NCBI GenBank assembly: GCA_964035545.1
Contig: OZ037771.1
Coordinates: 6,381,690-6,445,689, forward strand
Source of the DNA: Bugula neritina
Lineage: Eukaryota; Bryozoa; Gymnolaemata; Cheilostomatida; Bugulidae
Direction: 5' to 3'
DNA: 64,000 bases
The notes beneath the pieces are model-generated. The model searched no databases. It was not told the DNA's origin and saw only the letters and a program-made list of their open reading frames with translations. The stretch's first letter is position 1, and each line of letters starts with the position of its first letter. The translations under genes and the position numbers were made by a program. Below are positions 51,701-61,797 of this stretch, piece by piece.

Positions 51701-54700
51701 ACTGTTGATGTGCAGCTTTTTATAACCTTGCGTATTCCGAATTACATATAATTTGCTTGTGTTTTCTTGTATATGTATTGTGTTTTGGTGATAGTATAAC
51801 TTCATGATTTTAAGTGTATTTACTAATTGCTTTAATTCACTTAATGTGTGTTTTGGCATGTAGAATGTAGGGTATAGGAGAGTGAATGTAAAGTGTAGAA
51901 TTTAGGAATACGCAAGGAATAATATATTACAATATATAAATAGAAGGTAGAATATATCTTTTAAAAATAGAAGGTAGAATATGCAATATAAAAAGTAGAG
52001 TGTATAATGTATAAATAGCAGGTAGAATATATAATATAGAAATAGAAAGTAGAATATATTATAATGTAGAAATCGAAGGTTGAATATATTATAATATAGA
52101 AATAGAAAGTAGAATATATAATGTAGAAATCGAAGGTTGAATATAGAACATAGTGTATCTTGTAGGTTTTCAATCGACTAGCTCATTAGGTCGAGGAGTA
52201 AAGTTACCCTCTCGCTCTGTAAATGGAAATGAACACTCCACAGCTGACTCCTCCCCACAGAGTGGTAAATCCAGCACCAAGCCAGTTGGTGAAGCCTCAC
52301 ATATATCTGATATTAAAGAAGTTAGTTGTCTCCTCACTCTGCTCTCATGTTCCACATTTAATAGATTATGTATAGTTGGCATTAGACCTGAACTCCAACT
52401 CGAGATCTTTGAATTCTGAATATGTTAATAGTAGTAGAATTTTACCAGAACTGTTAACTCGTGCCTCAGCGTAATGTTGACTTCTAACGTTAGACAAGTA
52501 ATGTAAGATGACAAATGGGAGCAGCCATCTGTAGGGGTTAGAGTGCTAGCTTAGTAAATCAGTAGTCAGTGGTTTGATCCCCAGTAAAGGCCATTGGTGA
52601 TGTTAGGAAAAGCATCCAGTCATAATTGCTCCTGTGTCACTTATGAATAAGTCCTTAGCCCACTTTTAAAAGAACCTTTTCCAGCAGGAGTTCCCACAGG
52701 GATAGTGACTATAAACTTGCATGAGTTTTGTAAGGTGACATCTGCAGTAGACACAGTACAAGTTGCCATGTAATACGGGGTGTCTACTGTTTCACCACTC
52801 AGTGCAGTAGACACAGTACAAGTTGCCATGTAATACGGGGTGTCTACTGTTTCACCACTCAGTGCAGTAGACACAGTACAAGTTGCCATGTAATACGGGG
52901 TGTCATCACTCAGTTGACTGAGCTGCTACGCGCTGTGTTATGTAGATAATAGAATCTCGACTGAAAGTAACTCTGCCTAAGGATGTGATGGGAGAGCTGA
53001 AGGACGGGGTGATACTTTGTCATCTTGCTAACCACATCAAACCTAGGACAGTGTCACAGATACATGTGAAGAGCAGTGCAGTGGTGAGAGATAGTCTCTA
53101 TATAATGTGTATATAGAGTGCCTATATAGAGTGTATATAGTGTCTATATAATGTGTATATTAAGTATATAGTCTGTATATAGTATGTGTATAATGTGTAT
53201 ATAGTGTCTATATAATGTGTATATAGAGTGTCTATATAGAGTGTATATAGTGTCTATATAGAGTGTATAGTATACGTATGTAGTATGTATATAGTCTCTA
53301 TATACTATATAGTCTCTATATACTATATAGTCTCTATATACTATATAGTCTCTATATACTATATAGTCTCTATATACTATATAGTATCATGTATATAGTA
53401 TGTATATAGTATCGTGTATATAGTCTCAGTAGACTACAACATTGCTCCCTCCATTAACTGGCAAACCTTTTGTCCTTCAGTTGAAGAGGTCAACATCTAC
53501 TCAGTGACTGTAGTATATTTTCATTGCAATTTGTCTTCGGATTTAGCCCAAGTTGACGATGGCAAAGTGTAAAAGAAATGTAGAGAATTTCTTGGAAGCC
53601 TGCAGGCGCCTGGGTGTGCCACAGGTGAGTGACACGGCTGTACTAGTCTCCCTCCCTCACATGCTGCCTGCTGAAACTGTTGGAACTTCAGCTAGAATTA
53701 TTTACTTTAAAATGTTGTTAATGCAAGCAGTTCTACTCGAGAGTGTCTTGCCTCTGTAAAGGTTTATTCACACTTGGGTGATTCCGTGATGAAGATGTTA
53801 GTTTCTTGTATGTCGGTATCAGCTGTTAGAAAATGAAACCCTAAACAACAATAGTTATTGTCACAAATATTTTACTGCGTTTGTGTAGTTAATGAGAGCA
53901 GATGAATTCACTTGTTAACTAACTTTCATTGTAAGTTTAAACTTGTAAGAGTTGTTTGATAATTACACATATTTTCTAGACTAGTCAAATCAACCAGATT
54001 CATGTTCTTTTATTTTTCAAATGTCTAAAAAGATGTTAACCTCGCGACTGGTTAACTTAAGACTGATTAACAAAAATCAATTTGTTTTTACTCTATCTCC
54101 CACGTGTGGACTTACCTTACTTCTTTCTATCGTGCTTGTTATATATTTGACCTTCACCTAGTCTCTGCCTTTTGTTTCCTTGAGTCGTGTGTTGTGTTGT
54201 TGCTGAAAATGTCATCATTCTCTGCTGTGACGCAGCTTTCTAGCTGGGTTCAAAGGTCAAGGTCAGCTGACTATAGACTTCATTGACTACACCGTTGTGT
54301 CTCTCCATTCCTACCAACAGCTACTCTGTGTGTGCTCTGCATCTCTGCTCTATGGAGCATCTATCAGTTCGTGTTGTCAGAATAATGCATGTGTAGTTCT
54401 TTCTTTGCCTCTTCCTTCACACACTTTTTAACAACCTTTTCCCATTACATAGCTGTTTGATTCCAGAAACTGCTGCATATACATTACATCTACCATTTTC
54501 TGTTCTGGCCCAGATTTCGCTTGAATTTCAAAGCTTTCCATGTCTACTAATAGTAGATGACTTAGTGGGATGGTACCAGGACAGCCGTTGATTTGCACAA
54601 AAGTCTGAGTGTTTGTAGCATAAACTGTGGTGTTTCTGGCTGTGCTCGTTATTATCTTGTTCTTAAGTTAGTAGTTTCAAAACTTGATTGTGTTTTCTTT

Positions 54701-56194
54701 TTTTTTTGGTTTCCTGTGCCAAAATTTATGTAACAATCTATGGCTCAAGAGAGATAATTGGGCTGGAGTTGTCTACACTTTTTCCTCACTTGTAGCCCTC
54801 AAAGACCTTTGATTTTCAGTCTTACCGTTTGTCACACATTTTCTGTAGGCTGATATATGTACTGCTGATGACATTTTGGACGAAATTCGACCGAGAGTTG
54901 TCGCTACAACTGTAAAAGGGCTCTGTGTAGTGCCGTCTAGTTTGGATGTATTTCTGTCGTACTTCTGTATCTATTTGTTCTTGGCCATATGTGTTTATCT
55001 GTATTTGTTTCAAACCCCTTAATGCAAACCCTTTCCGTTTTCTTAAGATTCTTGAAGGCAATAACACTTGTGCGGCTTTATGTGTTCCAGCAGTATTGCA
55101 TTTTGCATGTAATGCCATTTCATTTCGAAGTTACGTTCTCTCTTTTAGATATAAGATAAATCTTAGTAAAGTCTGCTTGGCTTATCGTCATAGTAACTAT
55201 TTTGTGAGTGTAAATCCCCTACTTCATACTCTCGTAACATCCCCTGATTTTCCTTGTGCCTCCTCTGAAGATGAGACTCACTGTTACTCTAGTTTTTATG
55301 ATATCCAATTCCTAAATGCAATTTTTTGTTTTGTACAATCAGTCATTTCTCAAAAAACAGTCTTCTAGTACTTTCTCACTCTCTCCACACTCTGTAGCCA
55401 TTATGTGTCAACAGCAACTGTACTTTATTACTGTATAAGATGTAGTTACAGCTAGATCTAGGAGTTATCTTCTGCTTGTTAATGTTACATTTACATGAAC
55501 TAGAAAATAGCATATACAGGTTAACAAAAGTGTCATTTACTTGACTAATGTATTGTACTTTACTAGAAGAGGCAACTCAACTAAGTGGTTAGGTTTCCAG
55601 ACAAATAATTGGCCCTCACAGTAATATTGCTGCTGCACAGATTTCTGTTCATCTGCTTATATATCGGCTATGATTTGGCTTTGTACAGGAACAGCTGTGT
55701 AGTCAGGCAGACATTATAGATGAAAAGAGGCCAGCCCCTCTGCTGTGTACACTGCAGGCGCTAGTAGACCTAAAAACAGCCTTAGCTAAAAGTGCAACTT
55801 GTGCTCAAACAGCCCCCAACTCTGTCCATAGTAGACCTAACTCACGGTCTAAATCCAGTCAACCTGGTCCTTCGTCTAGGTCGCTGTCAAACAGAACCAC
55901 CGGCAGCAGTGGTAAACAGCGTTCTCATCCTCCTCTCCATTCTGTAGTCTGATCTTCAATTTTGTCACATCTTCATATTACTCATAAGGAAATATATATG
56001 TTATAATGAATTGTTTTTATTAACATGAGATCTGCCTGTAATTCTCATTTATTTAAGACCTTCTCATTTCTCATCTTTGTTATTTATTTATTTTTGCAGC
56101 AGCTTTTTCTATATTTTCTTGGCTGTTAATTAAACCGCAGTACCTTCACTACATACTATTACTTGTTGCTATGGTTTATTACTTTGAACTGTAA
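39777..56194 (+). CDS. LRCH: Leucine-rich repeat and calponin-homology protein (LRCH)
   Basis: Core exons: 39777-39942, 42334-42478, 42938-43067, 43469-43574, 44261-44397, 44690-44820, 45170-45269, 45620-45844, 47036-47217, 47851-47958, 49087-49116, 49526-49592, 50137-50277, 50381-50425, 50603-50945, 52166-52320, 52946-53083, 53547-53624. All junctions are GT-AG with matching phases, giving 809 shared residues before a C-terminal choice (54849-55022, or 55689 onward). Residues about 25-230 carry leucine-rich repeats typical of LRCH (LDLSSRKLSDFP, NLSKNRFSEIPEEVC, DVSNNEISMVP, LVLENNPLVSPPA), then the TCTKGRVHILKYLQI segment. A long Ser/Pro/Ala-rich linker follows. The CH domain starts at about 738 (IIESRLKVTLPKDV, DGVILCHLANHIKPR, MAKCKRNVENFLEACRRLGV). 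Known family role: scaffolds that bind DOCK-type Rac/Cdc42 exchange factors and regulate the cytoskeleton. ATG context (AAAAAATGGC) is good. Confidence 0.93.
39960..40980. repeat. Cryptically simple region in LRCH intron 1
   Basis: About 1 kb of TAATA, ATAATTAT and TATAAGTA words directly after exon 1, related in style to the regions at 20.9, 34.1 and 62.4 kb. No coding signal. Confidence 0.5.
44400..44640. repeat. Tandem repeat, units of about 40-45 bp
   Basis: Units of AACTAATATATGTATTACTA followed by CGCCCAGTGTGTCC or CCCCCAGTGTG are repeated about five times. The array starts at the donor of LRCH exon 44261-44397. Confidence 0.85.
45845..45980. repeat. About 20-bp tandem repeat
   Basis: Units of TGTGTTGACCTTGACCTTAC are repeated about six times, starting within 20 bases of the donor of LRCH exon 45620-45844. 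GT-rich with embedded TGACCT half-sites. Confidence 0.9.
46070..46145 (-). repeat. tRNA-derived SINE head or tRNA pseudogene
   Basis: On the minus strand GGTTAAGGCTAGTCAAGTGG resembles a tRNA 5' end with A box, and GGGTTCAAACCCCC is a good B box at suitable spacing. No proper cloverleaf or anticodon arm was confirmed. Lies in an LRCH intron. Confidence 0.5.
46647..46664 (+). CDS. LRCH: Candidate 18-nt LRCH microexon
   Basis: A T-rich tract and ATATAG precede ACTGACTTGTCTGCACAG, which is followed by a GTAAAT donor. It adds six residues (TDLSAQ) in phase 0 between exons 45620-45844 and 47036-47217. Support is sequence only: both splice sites plus frame. Confidence 0.4.
47520..47795. repeat. 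20-bp minisatellite
   Basis: About 13 units of TATAGACAAGTACTGACACA with alternation of AAGTACT and TAGTATT. Lies in an LRCH intron, 55 bases before exon 47851. Confidence 0.95.
48679..48765 (+). CDS. LRCH: Candidate 87-nt LRCH cassette exon
   Basis: TCTTGTAG acceptor and GTAAGT donor surround an open 87-nt segment, phase 2 to 2, that adds 29 residues in frame (SSSILHGYNNGSVLKNPSLF, then SHHYFHP). It joins exons 47851-47958 and 49087-49116 whether included or skipped. Confidence 0.6.
49350..49515. repeat. CTATAG-rich simple repeat
   Basis: Overlapping words CTATAGACTATGC, GTATAGACTAT and TGCTATAT extend to the acceptor of LRCH exon 49526-49592. The many short palindromes come from CTATAG. 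Confidence 0.8.
51870..52150. repeat. About 26-bp AT-rich tandem repeat
   Basis: Units of ATAGAAATAGAAAGTAGAAT and AATCGAAGGTTGAATAT run up to 16 bases from the acceptor of LRCH exon 52166-52320. Confidence 0.85.
52519..52650 (+). repeat. tRNA-derived SINE
   Basis: GGGGTTAGAGTGCTAGC fits a degenerate A-box region and GGTTTGATCC (52571-52580) fits a B box. Next comes GTTAGGAAAAGCATCCAGTC, a GTTAGGAAGGGCATCC-like block of a kind I recall in some SINE bodies. Inserted in an LRCH intron. Confidence 0.55.
52741..52915. repeat. Nearly perfect 60-bp triplication with internal inverted repeat
   Basis: Three copies of a 60-bp unit, nearly identical, the third shortened. Each contains CAGTAGACAC and, 25 bases on, its complement GTGTCTACTG. 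It ends 30 bases before LRCH exon 52946-53083. The low divergence implies recent expansion. Confidence 0.95.
53090..53430. repeat. TATA-rich minisatellite
   Basis: Units of GTGTATATAGAGTGTCTATA shift to exact TAGTCTCTATATACTATA repeats and then to TATCGTGTATATAG. It fills the start of the LRCH intron between the two CH-domain exons. Confidence 0.9.
54849..55022 (+). CDS. LRCH: LRCH alternative terminal exon A (last CH helix + transmembrane tail)
   Basis: TTCTGTAG acceptor, phase 0 from exon 53547-53624, 57 residues to TAA. It starts ADICTADDILDEIRP, homologous to the start of exon B, and then has a strongly hydrophobic segment (VFLSYFCIYLFLAICVYLYL) and ends QTP. This layout matches vertebrate LRCH forms in which a transmembrane segment closely follows the CH domain. 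No clear AATAAA was found just downstream. Confidence 0.75.
   Translation, partial: ADICTADDILDEIRPRVVATTVKGLCVVPSSLDVFLSYFCIYLFLAICVYLYLFQTP
55689..55952 (+). CDS. LRCH: LRCH alternative terminal exon B (last CH helix + soluble tail)
   Basis: TTGTACAG acceptor, phase 0 from exon 53547-53624. It starts EQLCSQADIIDEKRP and continues ALVDLKTALAK into a Ser/Arg-rich tail. Read straight through, it stops at TGA 55950-55952 (87 residues), giving a cytosolic protein. An internal donor (GTAAAC at 55912) can instead splice to 56100. Confidence 0.75.
   Translation, partial: EQLCSQADIIDEKRPAPLLCTLQALVDLKTALAKSATCAQTAPNSVHSRPNSRSKSSQPGPSSRSLSNRTTGSSGKQRSHPPLHSVV
56100..56194 (+). CDS. LRCH: LRCH terminal exon C (second transmembrane tail)
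   Basis: TTTTTGCAG acceptor, phase 1 after the internal donor at 55911/55912. It encodes AAFSIFSWLLIKPQ, then YLHYILLLVAMVYYFEL and TAA at 56192-56194. The hydrophobic stretch suits a C-terminal tail anchor. A poly(A) signal follows at 56573. Confidence 0.65.
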
Positions 56195-56572
56195 GTACAG
56201 CATTTGCAGCACCTGTTAGCAACATTTTATTTATGCATGTGTAGGGCATCCCTGTCTATAATCTAAAGCTATGTAGGCAGTATTTGACTAAGTTGTGCTT
56301 ACAGCTCTAGATTTTTAGTACAGTGCATTTCTAGTCAATTTTGTTGTCACTGTTCATTTCACTTGCTTTTAGTACTCAATTTTTGCTACTGTTGAAATTA
56401 GTTTCTTAATATTTAGCTCTACATTTTTTTTCAAAATCTATGAAATTAAGTTTATGAAGAAGGCTACACACTAATGCAAAGTTTATTGTGATTTTTTTCT
56501 AAAGAATTTTCATGGAAATATGACTTTACAGCTTCTAAATCATTGGTGCTTTATTTTATTTAATATTTTTTT

Positions 56573-56578
56573 AATAAA
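56573..56578 (+). promoter_or_regulatory. LRCH poly(A) signal
   Basis: AATAAA in an AT-rich context, 379 bases after the exon C stop. It would serve both exon B and exon C transcripts. Confidence 0.55.
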
Positions 56579-57339
56579 CTCTGAATTGTTGCTTTTACCA
56601 ACTATATGTAATTTTCATAAATGTTTAAAGCATAAAAATTACAGGTAAAAGTGTGTTACACACCAGCAGCATTGTATATATAAAGCGTTATAAATACAAA
56701 CATAATATTATGTCATGAATGCTGGTACAGCATTATATGTACCGGACATAATATATGGTAATCTTTGATTATTTACTATAATACAATTGAAAATGCACCC
56801 TGGCTAAAGAGACCGTGATAACCACTATATAAAGTAACATTTAGCTCACTTGAGATATCTAACTAAACACAAGCACCAGACTATCACAGTATGCACCAGG
56901 CCATAAAGCAGAAAACTGCTCATCATGATTATTTATAGTTTATCTTTATAGAATTACTGTCAGGTGGGTACAACTGCACTAGAGTTGCTATAAATAATGC
57001 CTTGTAGTCACTGAAGGTTCGAGAGTACTGAGCACTAGTTGTTATTGATTATTAATTATAAGAAGTCTGAAACATTGTGATAATCCTGTTAGAATAACTT
57101 GTTGCAGCTTGGAAAGTAAAGCCAATGTTGGTGAAAAAAACCAAATCACCCTGATCTAAATTGATATGTTTATTATATCTATATACAGCTCTTACTGCAA
57201 TTCCTCATGTGCATGTAATTGTCTTTAAACGTTAAAACCAGAAATCATATACTAAATGAGCATACACTGTATATATGCATGCTTGAAAAGTTTGAATCTA
57301 CAATTAGGAAAAATAAAGTAGCCCTAGTATATTCTAGGG

Positions 57340-58716
57340 CAGTGGTTACCAACCTTTTTCATACCATTCCCCCCTTTCATGAACGATTACTATTATTTTC
57401 CCCTCTTTAGAAAATTGCAATTTATGTGCACTTTAAAAAGATTGACATAATATAATATGATACATACCTTTGTGCCAGCTTGCTAAAGTCTGGCTCTGTT
57501 TATGACAGGGCAGGACTTAAGTCACTCTGTGGTCAAAACAGTTTCTTTTCTCACTTTTAATGGCTAGCATCTAAAAAAATCATACCGCACACAGATAGGT
57601 GGTGCTGAATGACATCAACATTTTTTGTGCTTTGTCAGTTATGCATGGATATATTTTGCTTGTTGGTAAACATGGTAAAGATTTCATTGCAGAATTTTTA
57701 ATTATTTTAATGAAATCCTCGTGTAACTCATCTGGAATCTCTTCAACAGGGCGTTGGAATGGGTCATGTTAGAATAGGGTCACTGTTCAGTTAAAAATAT
57801 TTTCCTTTACTAAAGGTAGCTCAGGGAGATACTGTTCAAACTCTATCCAGAGAGATACTCAAAATGGTTTCTTTGCGTAAGATTCTGGAACATGTTCTTT
57901 TTCTAATGATTAGTTGAGTGTCAGGGGGAAAAACACAATATTTTTAATATGAATGTAAACTTCAGTTTAGCATTGAAAGCATCATGGTTGCTGCTATGAA
58001 AAGCAATGATGTGACTGTTCTGCTCACGTACGTTTAGAATCAAATTATCTAGTGCAGGAAACATGGTACTAGGTTTGGAGCAAATAGTTCATTGAGATCA
58101 GCTACATAGCTGCTAAAAGTTCCAGTTGGTTTTCTTTCAAGAAACTTTTGAAACTCATTCACAGTAGTACAGGTAGCAGTTAGGGTTAATAGACATCTGT
58201 ACAATATTAAGAGACATTGTAAAATATTGTATGGATGATGATGATAGATGAACTAAGATGAAGGTGTTATAAATGGAGATATACATTTGAAGTAGATTTT
58301 GGGAATTGTCTTTATTTTTCCCAGAGTAGAATTAGTCTACTGCTGGAGCTCAAAAATACTACTACTACTGCTACTGCTGCAGCTGCTGCTGCTGCTGCTG
58401 CTACTGCTGCTACTGCTGCTGCTACTGCTACTGCTACTACTACTGCTATCAAGACTGCCGTACTTTAGAAATGGACCTATAAAATTACTACACCTGGACA
58501 TTCATTGCCTTCTCTTTCTCTTGCAACACAAAAAGCTTATTTTCACTAGCTAGGTTCTAACAATAACCCACAAAATTATCACACATGTAACTTGGAAGGC
58601 AAGGCAAGAACTCAAAATCATTAACTAACTGCTCAAAATTTTTAGAAATGAAATTACCCCCTAAAGAGTCAAAATTCCTCCCCAGGAGGGTATCCCTCCC
58701 AGGTTGAGAACTAGTG
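57340..58716 (-). mobile_element. Decayed hAT transposon (1.38 kb)
   Basis: The left end is CAGTGGTTACCAACC, and the right end GGTTGAGAACTAGTG is its diverged complement. Flanks TTCTAGGG (57332-57339) and TTTTAGGG (58717-58724) match at 7 of 8 bases. Minus-strand frames, broken by many stops, show the style of hAT transposases of the ZBED5/FAM200 type, for example a DLSPALS-TEPDFSKLAQ-like stretch near the 57.47-57.53 kb end. It is non-functional as it stands. Confidence 0.7.
58355..58445. repeat. (CTG/CTA)n trinucleotide run
   Basis: About 30 CTG, CTA and CTC-type triplets inside the decayed hAT element. The leucine-rich frame it opens is an artefact. Confidence 0.95.
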
Positions 58717-60678
58717 TTTTAGGGCTATGAGAATGAACCAAGGTCAGATTTAGCAACATTAAAAAAGCAAATTGCCTGAGACTTGCAAAACTAATTAAAG
58801 CTAAATTACTATATTCACTGGCCGATAAACTAACTGACTGTATATTTTCATTCAACTATTTGAAGGTAATTTTCAAAGTCCAAGAAAGTAGGTACATGTA
58901 TACAGACTCGGCCTGCAGCTATGGATCAGTTAATATATTTAATTCATGCACCCCTATGACAATTGCATTACCTGCTTTAAAAAAATTGGTCATGCGTTTA
59001 ATATATCAAGTTTAAAAATATAAAAGCATATATAATGCTACTTTATAAACAATCAAAGAATATTAATAAGCTTAATAATTTGTTTATTAGTTGATGGAAT
59101 CCGGCAACTATTTTAGCCAAAGTCCACTTATAAAGAAGTCAAAAGAAGAAAATAATGTTACTCTCACTTAAATTGCAAATTAAAAAGCCACTAATTATTA
59201 GGACTCTGTCTTTGTATATAATTAATTACTTATTTTGCTTACATTGTTTTTTACAATAAATATGTTTTTATTGTGAAAATTGACAAACATTAATGTAAAA
59301 CAAGATTGATATTTTGTTGATGTTTTGTTGATATTAGTGCAGTACTGGTTTTTAAGACACTAGCTCTCCAAATCATAAAAAAAATAAAAACATCAAATGA
59401 CTTTAAATCACAAAGGTCTGATCATCTTTAAATCTGAATGTTACAGACCTAGTAACGACTGCACATATAATTTACACTGTATAGTGTATACCATCATACA
59501 ACTGCATGGTTTATTATAAAATCTATAAGTTTTAATTATCAGACACAGCTAAAAGTACGAATTTGACAATATATATTTTTCAGGTGTTGCTTTTGCTTGC
59601 AAGTAATGTAGAGCAAGTTATTAGAATTGGTCTGGTAAAGTAGTCACTTTGCAGACAGGAACATGTGAAGCATGCATACTTCTCTCATGGGTGCCTAGAA
59701 ACTTCCAGATCCTAATGATTTAGCAAAAATATTTGAAACCCTTTGCTCTAGAGACTAATTCAGAAGGCATACTTTAATCTATACTTGTAAATTGTGAAAA
59801 CTAATACTCTTACATAAGATGTTAGCTACATGTGAGGTGGTGAGTCGTATCAGTCTAAAATGTAAGAGTAAGTGTCGAATATAATATATTGTATTGTTTA
59901 AATAGAAAGTGAAATTGTATTTTTACATTTTAATTAGTAAACATGGTTTGTAAAGAGTAGAAATTTTTGTAAAAAATGCTATGTTTAGTGAGTTAATATA
60001 ATTTCTATTCTTATTCTAGACTTTTGGTGTGATTATATTATAGAGAAAGCAGGAATCTGTGTTTGTGTGCCAAATAGATTCAGGGCTTAGAAAGAGTTAG
60101 ATTTGTGGAGACTATCCGATTCATTTCCTGGAAACCACCTTGCATGGTAGAAGGTATTGGAACTTCAGGTAAAAAGTTGAAAGATTGTAATTGGAATGCA
60201 ATTTATTGGTGCAGCAAAATATTAGTGTTGACCGTTTAATTCTTAACAAGACTCCCATACCATTTCCTATGACATGTTTACTGTATTAGATGTTTATGAA
60301 ATTAGCTTTAAGTAGCTTAAATTAAAGCAAAACAATATACAATTATATGTAAAAAGTCTCACCTAGTCCTCTGAGACAAGCTCTTTTCGTAATATTTTAA
60401 CTATAAATTACCTATAATGATATTAAGTGGACAATTATAATATTAAGATGGGAGAAAATTGGCCTATATAAGAAGGTTGCTTGATTGATCAAACTGTGTT
60501 GTTTAGACAATATAACTTTGTAAGTGTTTCTAATACCAGAGTTCAAACAGTAAACTAGTTGACTGATATTAACATTCTTTAGACCAGGTAGATTGCATCA
60601 CTTTACAAAGTGTAGAAATAAATATTTTTTCTTGAGGACTATTACACACCCACGCACTCACGCACCCACACATTATAT

Positions 60679-60691
60679 ATATACACATTAC

Positions 60692-60774
<83 letters not shown>
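60679..60774. repeat. (TA)n microsatellite
   Basis: A long run of TA with a few CA or AA interruptions at its left end, preceded by ACACATTACATATA words. Confidence 0.95.
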
Positions 60775-60776
<2 letters not shown>

Positions 60777-61734
60777 AATGCTGTAGTTGAGTTGCGCAAA
60801 AAATGCTTAGCGTGTATCAGGTGTGAATTGCATAGAAAAGGTGATGTTTTTGAATGTTATCTTTTTATATATATATGCTTGATCATTACTAATCTAGTAA
60901 TTCCCTAAGCATTTCCCTAAGCATATTAAAATATTCTTATAATATTAAAACACTAAAAGATAATTACTAAATAAGTTTACAGATGAGTAGCATTGCCATA
61001 TTCACCTAAATTTAAAACAGGTTTCAAGTTTTAGCCATAACAATATTGTTTGGCTATAAATTCAAAGAGATCCAATGACAAGAGCAACTAGGCTGCATTT
61101 TTTTTTAATACGTATATTATAACTGTAGAGTTTCAAGTAAAAGCTAATTTGACTTTTCAATTAAACAGAGTTGAGAGCATCACCCCAGGAGTTGTACTAA
61201 ATGCACAACCTAATACCTGTTACACACATAAGGAAATTTATGTATTTTTGTAATTGAAACATTGCCAGTTCAAGAGTCATACAGCTTAATTGATATATAA
61301 CTTTGACAGTTTGGCTTCCCATTAAATTTAAAACTGCAAATTTGCTTTACATTGCAGCATCTTTTGAACTGTTAAACTTGACTAATCTAAAGTAGAAATT
61401 TTTTGGTACTAGAAAACTAGTTCATCGTTAAATTTTTAGCAAAACTCAAACTGCATGGCCATAAGTTATAAACAATAACTTTAAGTTATTATACCAATAG
61501 GCAATAACTAATAAAAATATCTATTGTAATGGTGTCTAAAATTAACAAATTTTGCAAGCAAATAATTAATGTGTACACGAGGTACTAGAAAAAATAACGT
61601 TGGGCTCGATCATTTTTTTTTATCACTAATTATTACATCTTCACCTACCTCGACTGCTAGAAAATACTGTTGGGGTGCAGTGCGTCCAGCGTAGGATGGC
61701 AGGGAGTTGCTCTTTCGTCACGGTGACACAGGGC

Positions 61735-61797
61735 GCGCGTGTTGCTCACACGCGCATTTGCATTTGCACTGACCCGAAAAATGTATTATATATAGGT
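61735..61797 (+). promoter_or_regulatory. CpG-rich hairpin with octamer and TATA-like motif
   Basis: GCGCGTGT-TGCTC-ACACGCGC is a perfect 8-bp inverted repeat (61735-61755). The octamer ATTTGCAT follows at 61756-61763, and about 30 bases on comes a TATTATATATAGG TATA-like box. The patch is GC-rich in an AT-rich region. No ORF follows, so it could be a promoter or enhancer of an unseen transcript, or part of a mobile element. Confidence 0.3.

Noticed and set aside
52641-52889. Minus-strand frame with repeated 20-residue blocks
   Set aside because: The 60-bp triplication is a multiple of three, so any open frame repeats. There is no start context or conservation evidence.
58299-58553. Poly-leucine frame
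   Set aside because: Reading of a CTG/CTA run within a decayed hAT element.
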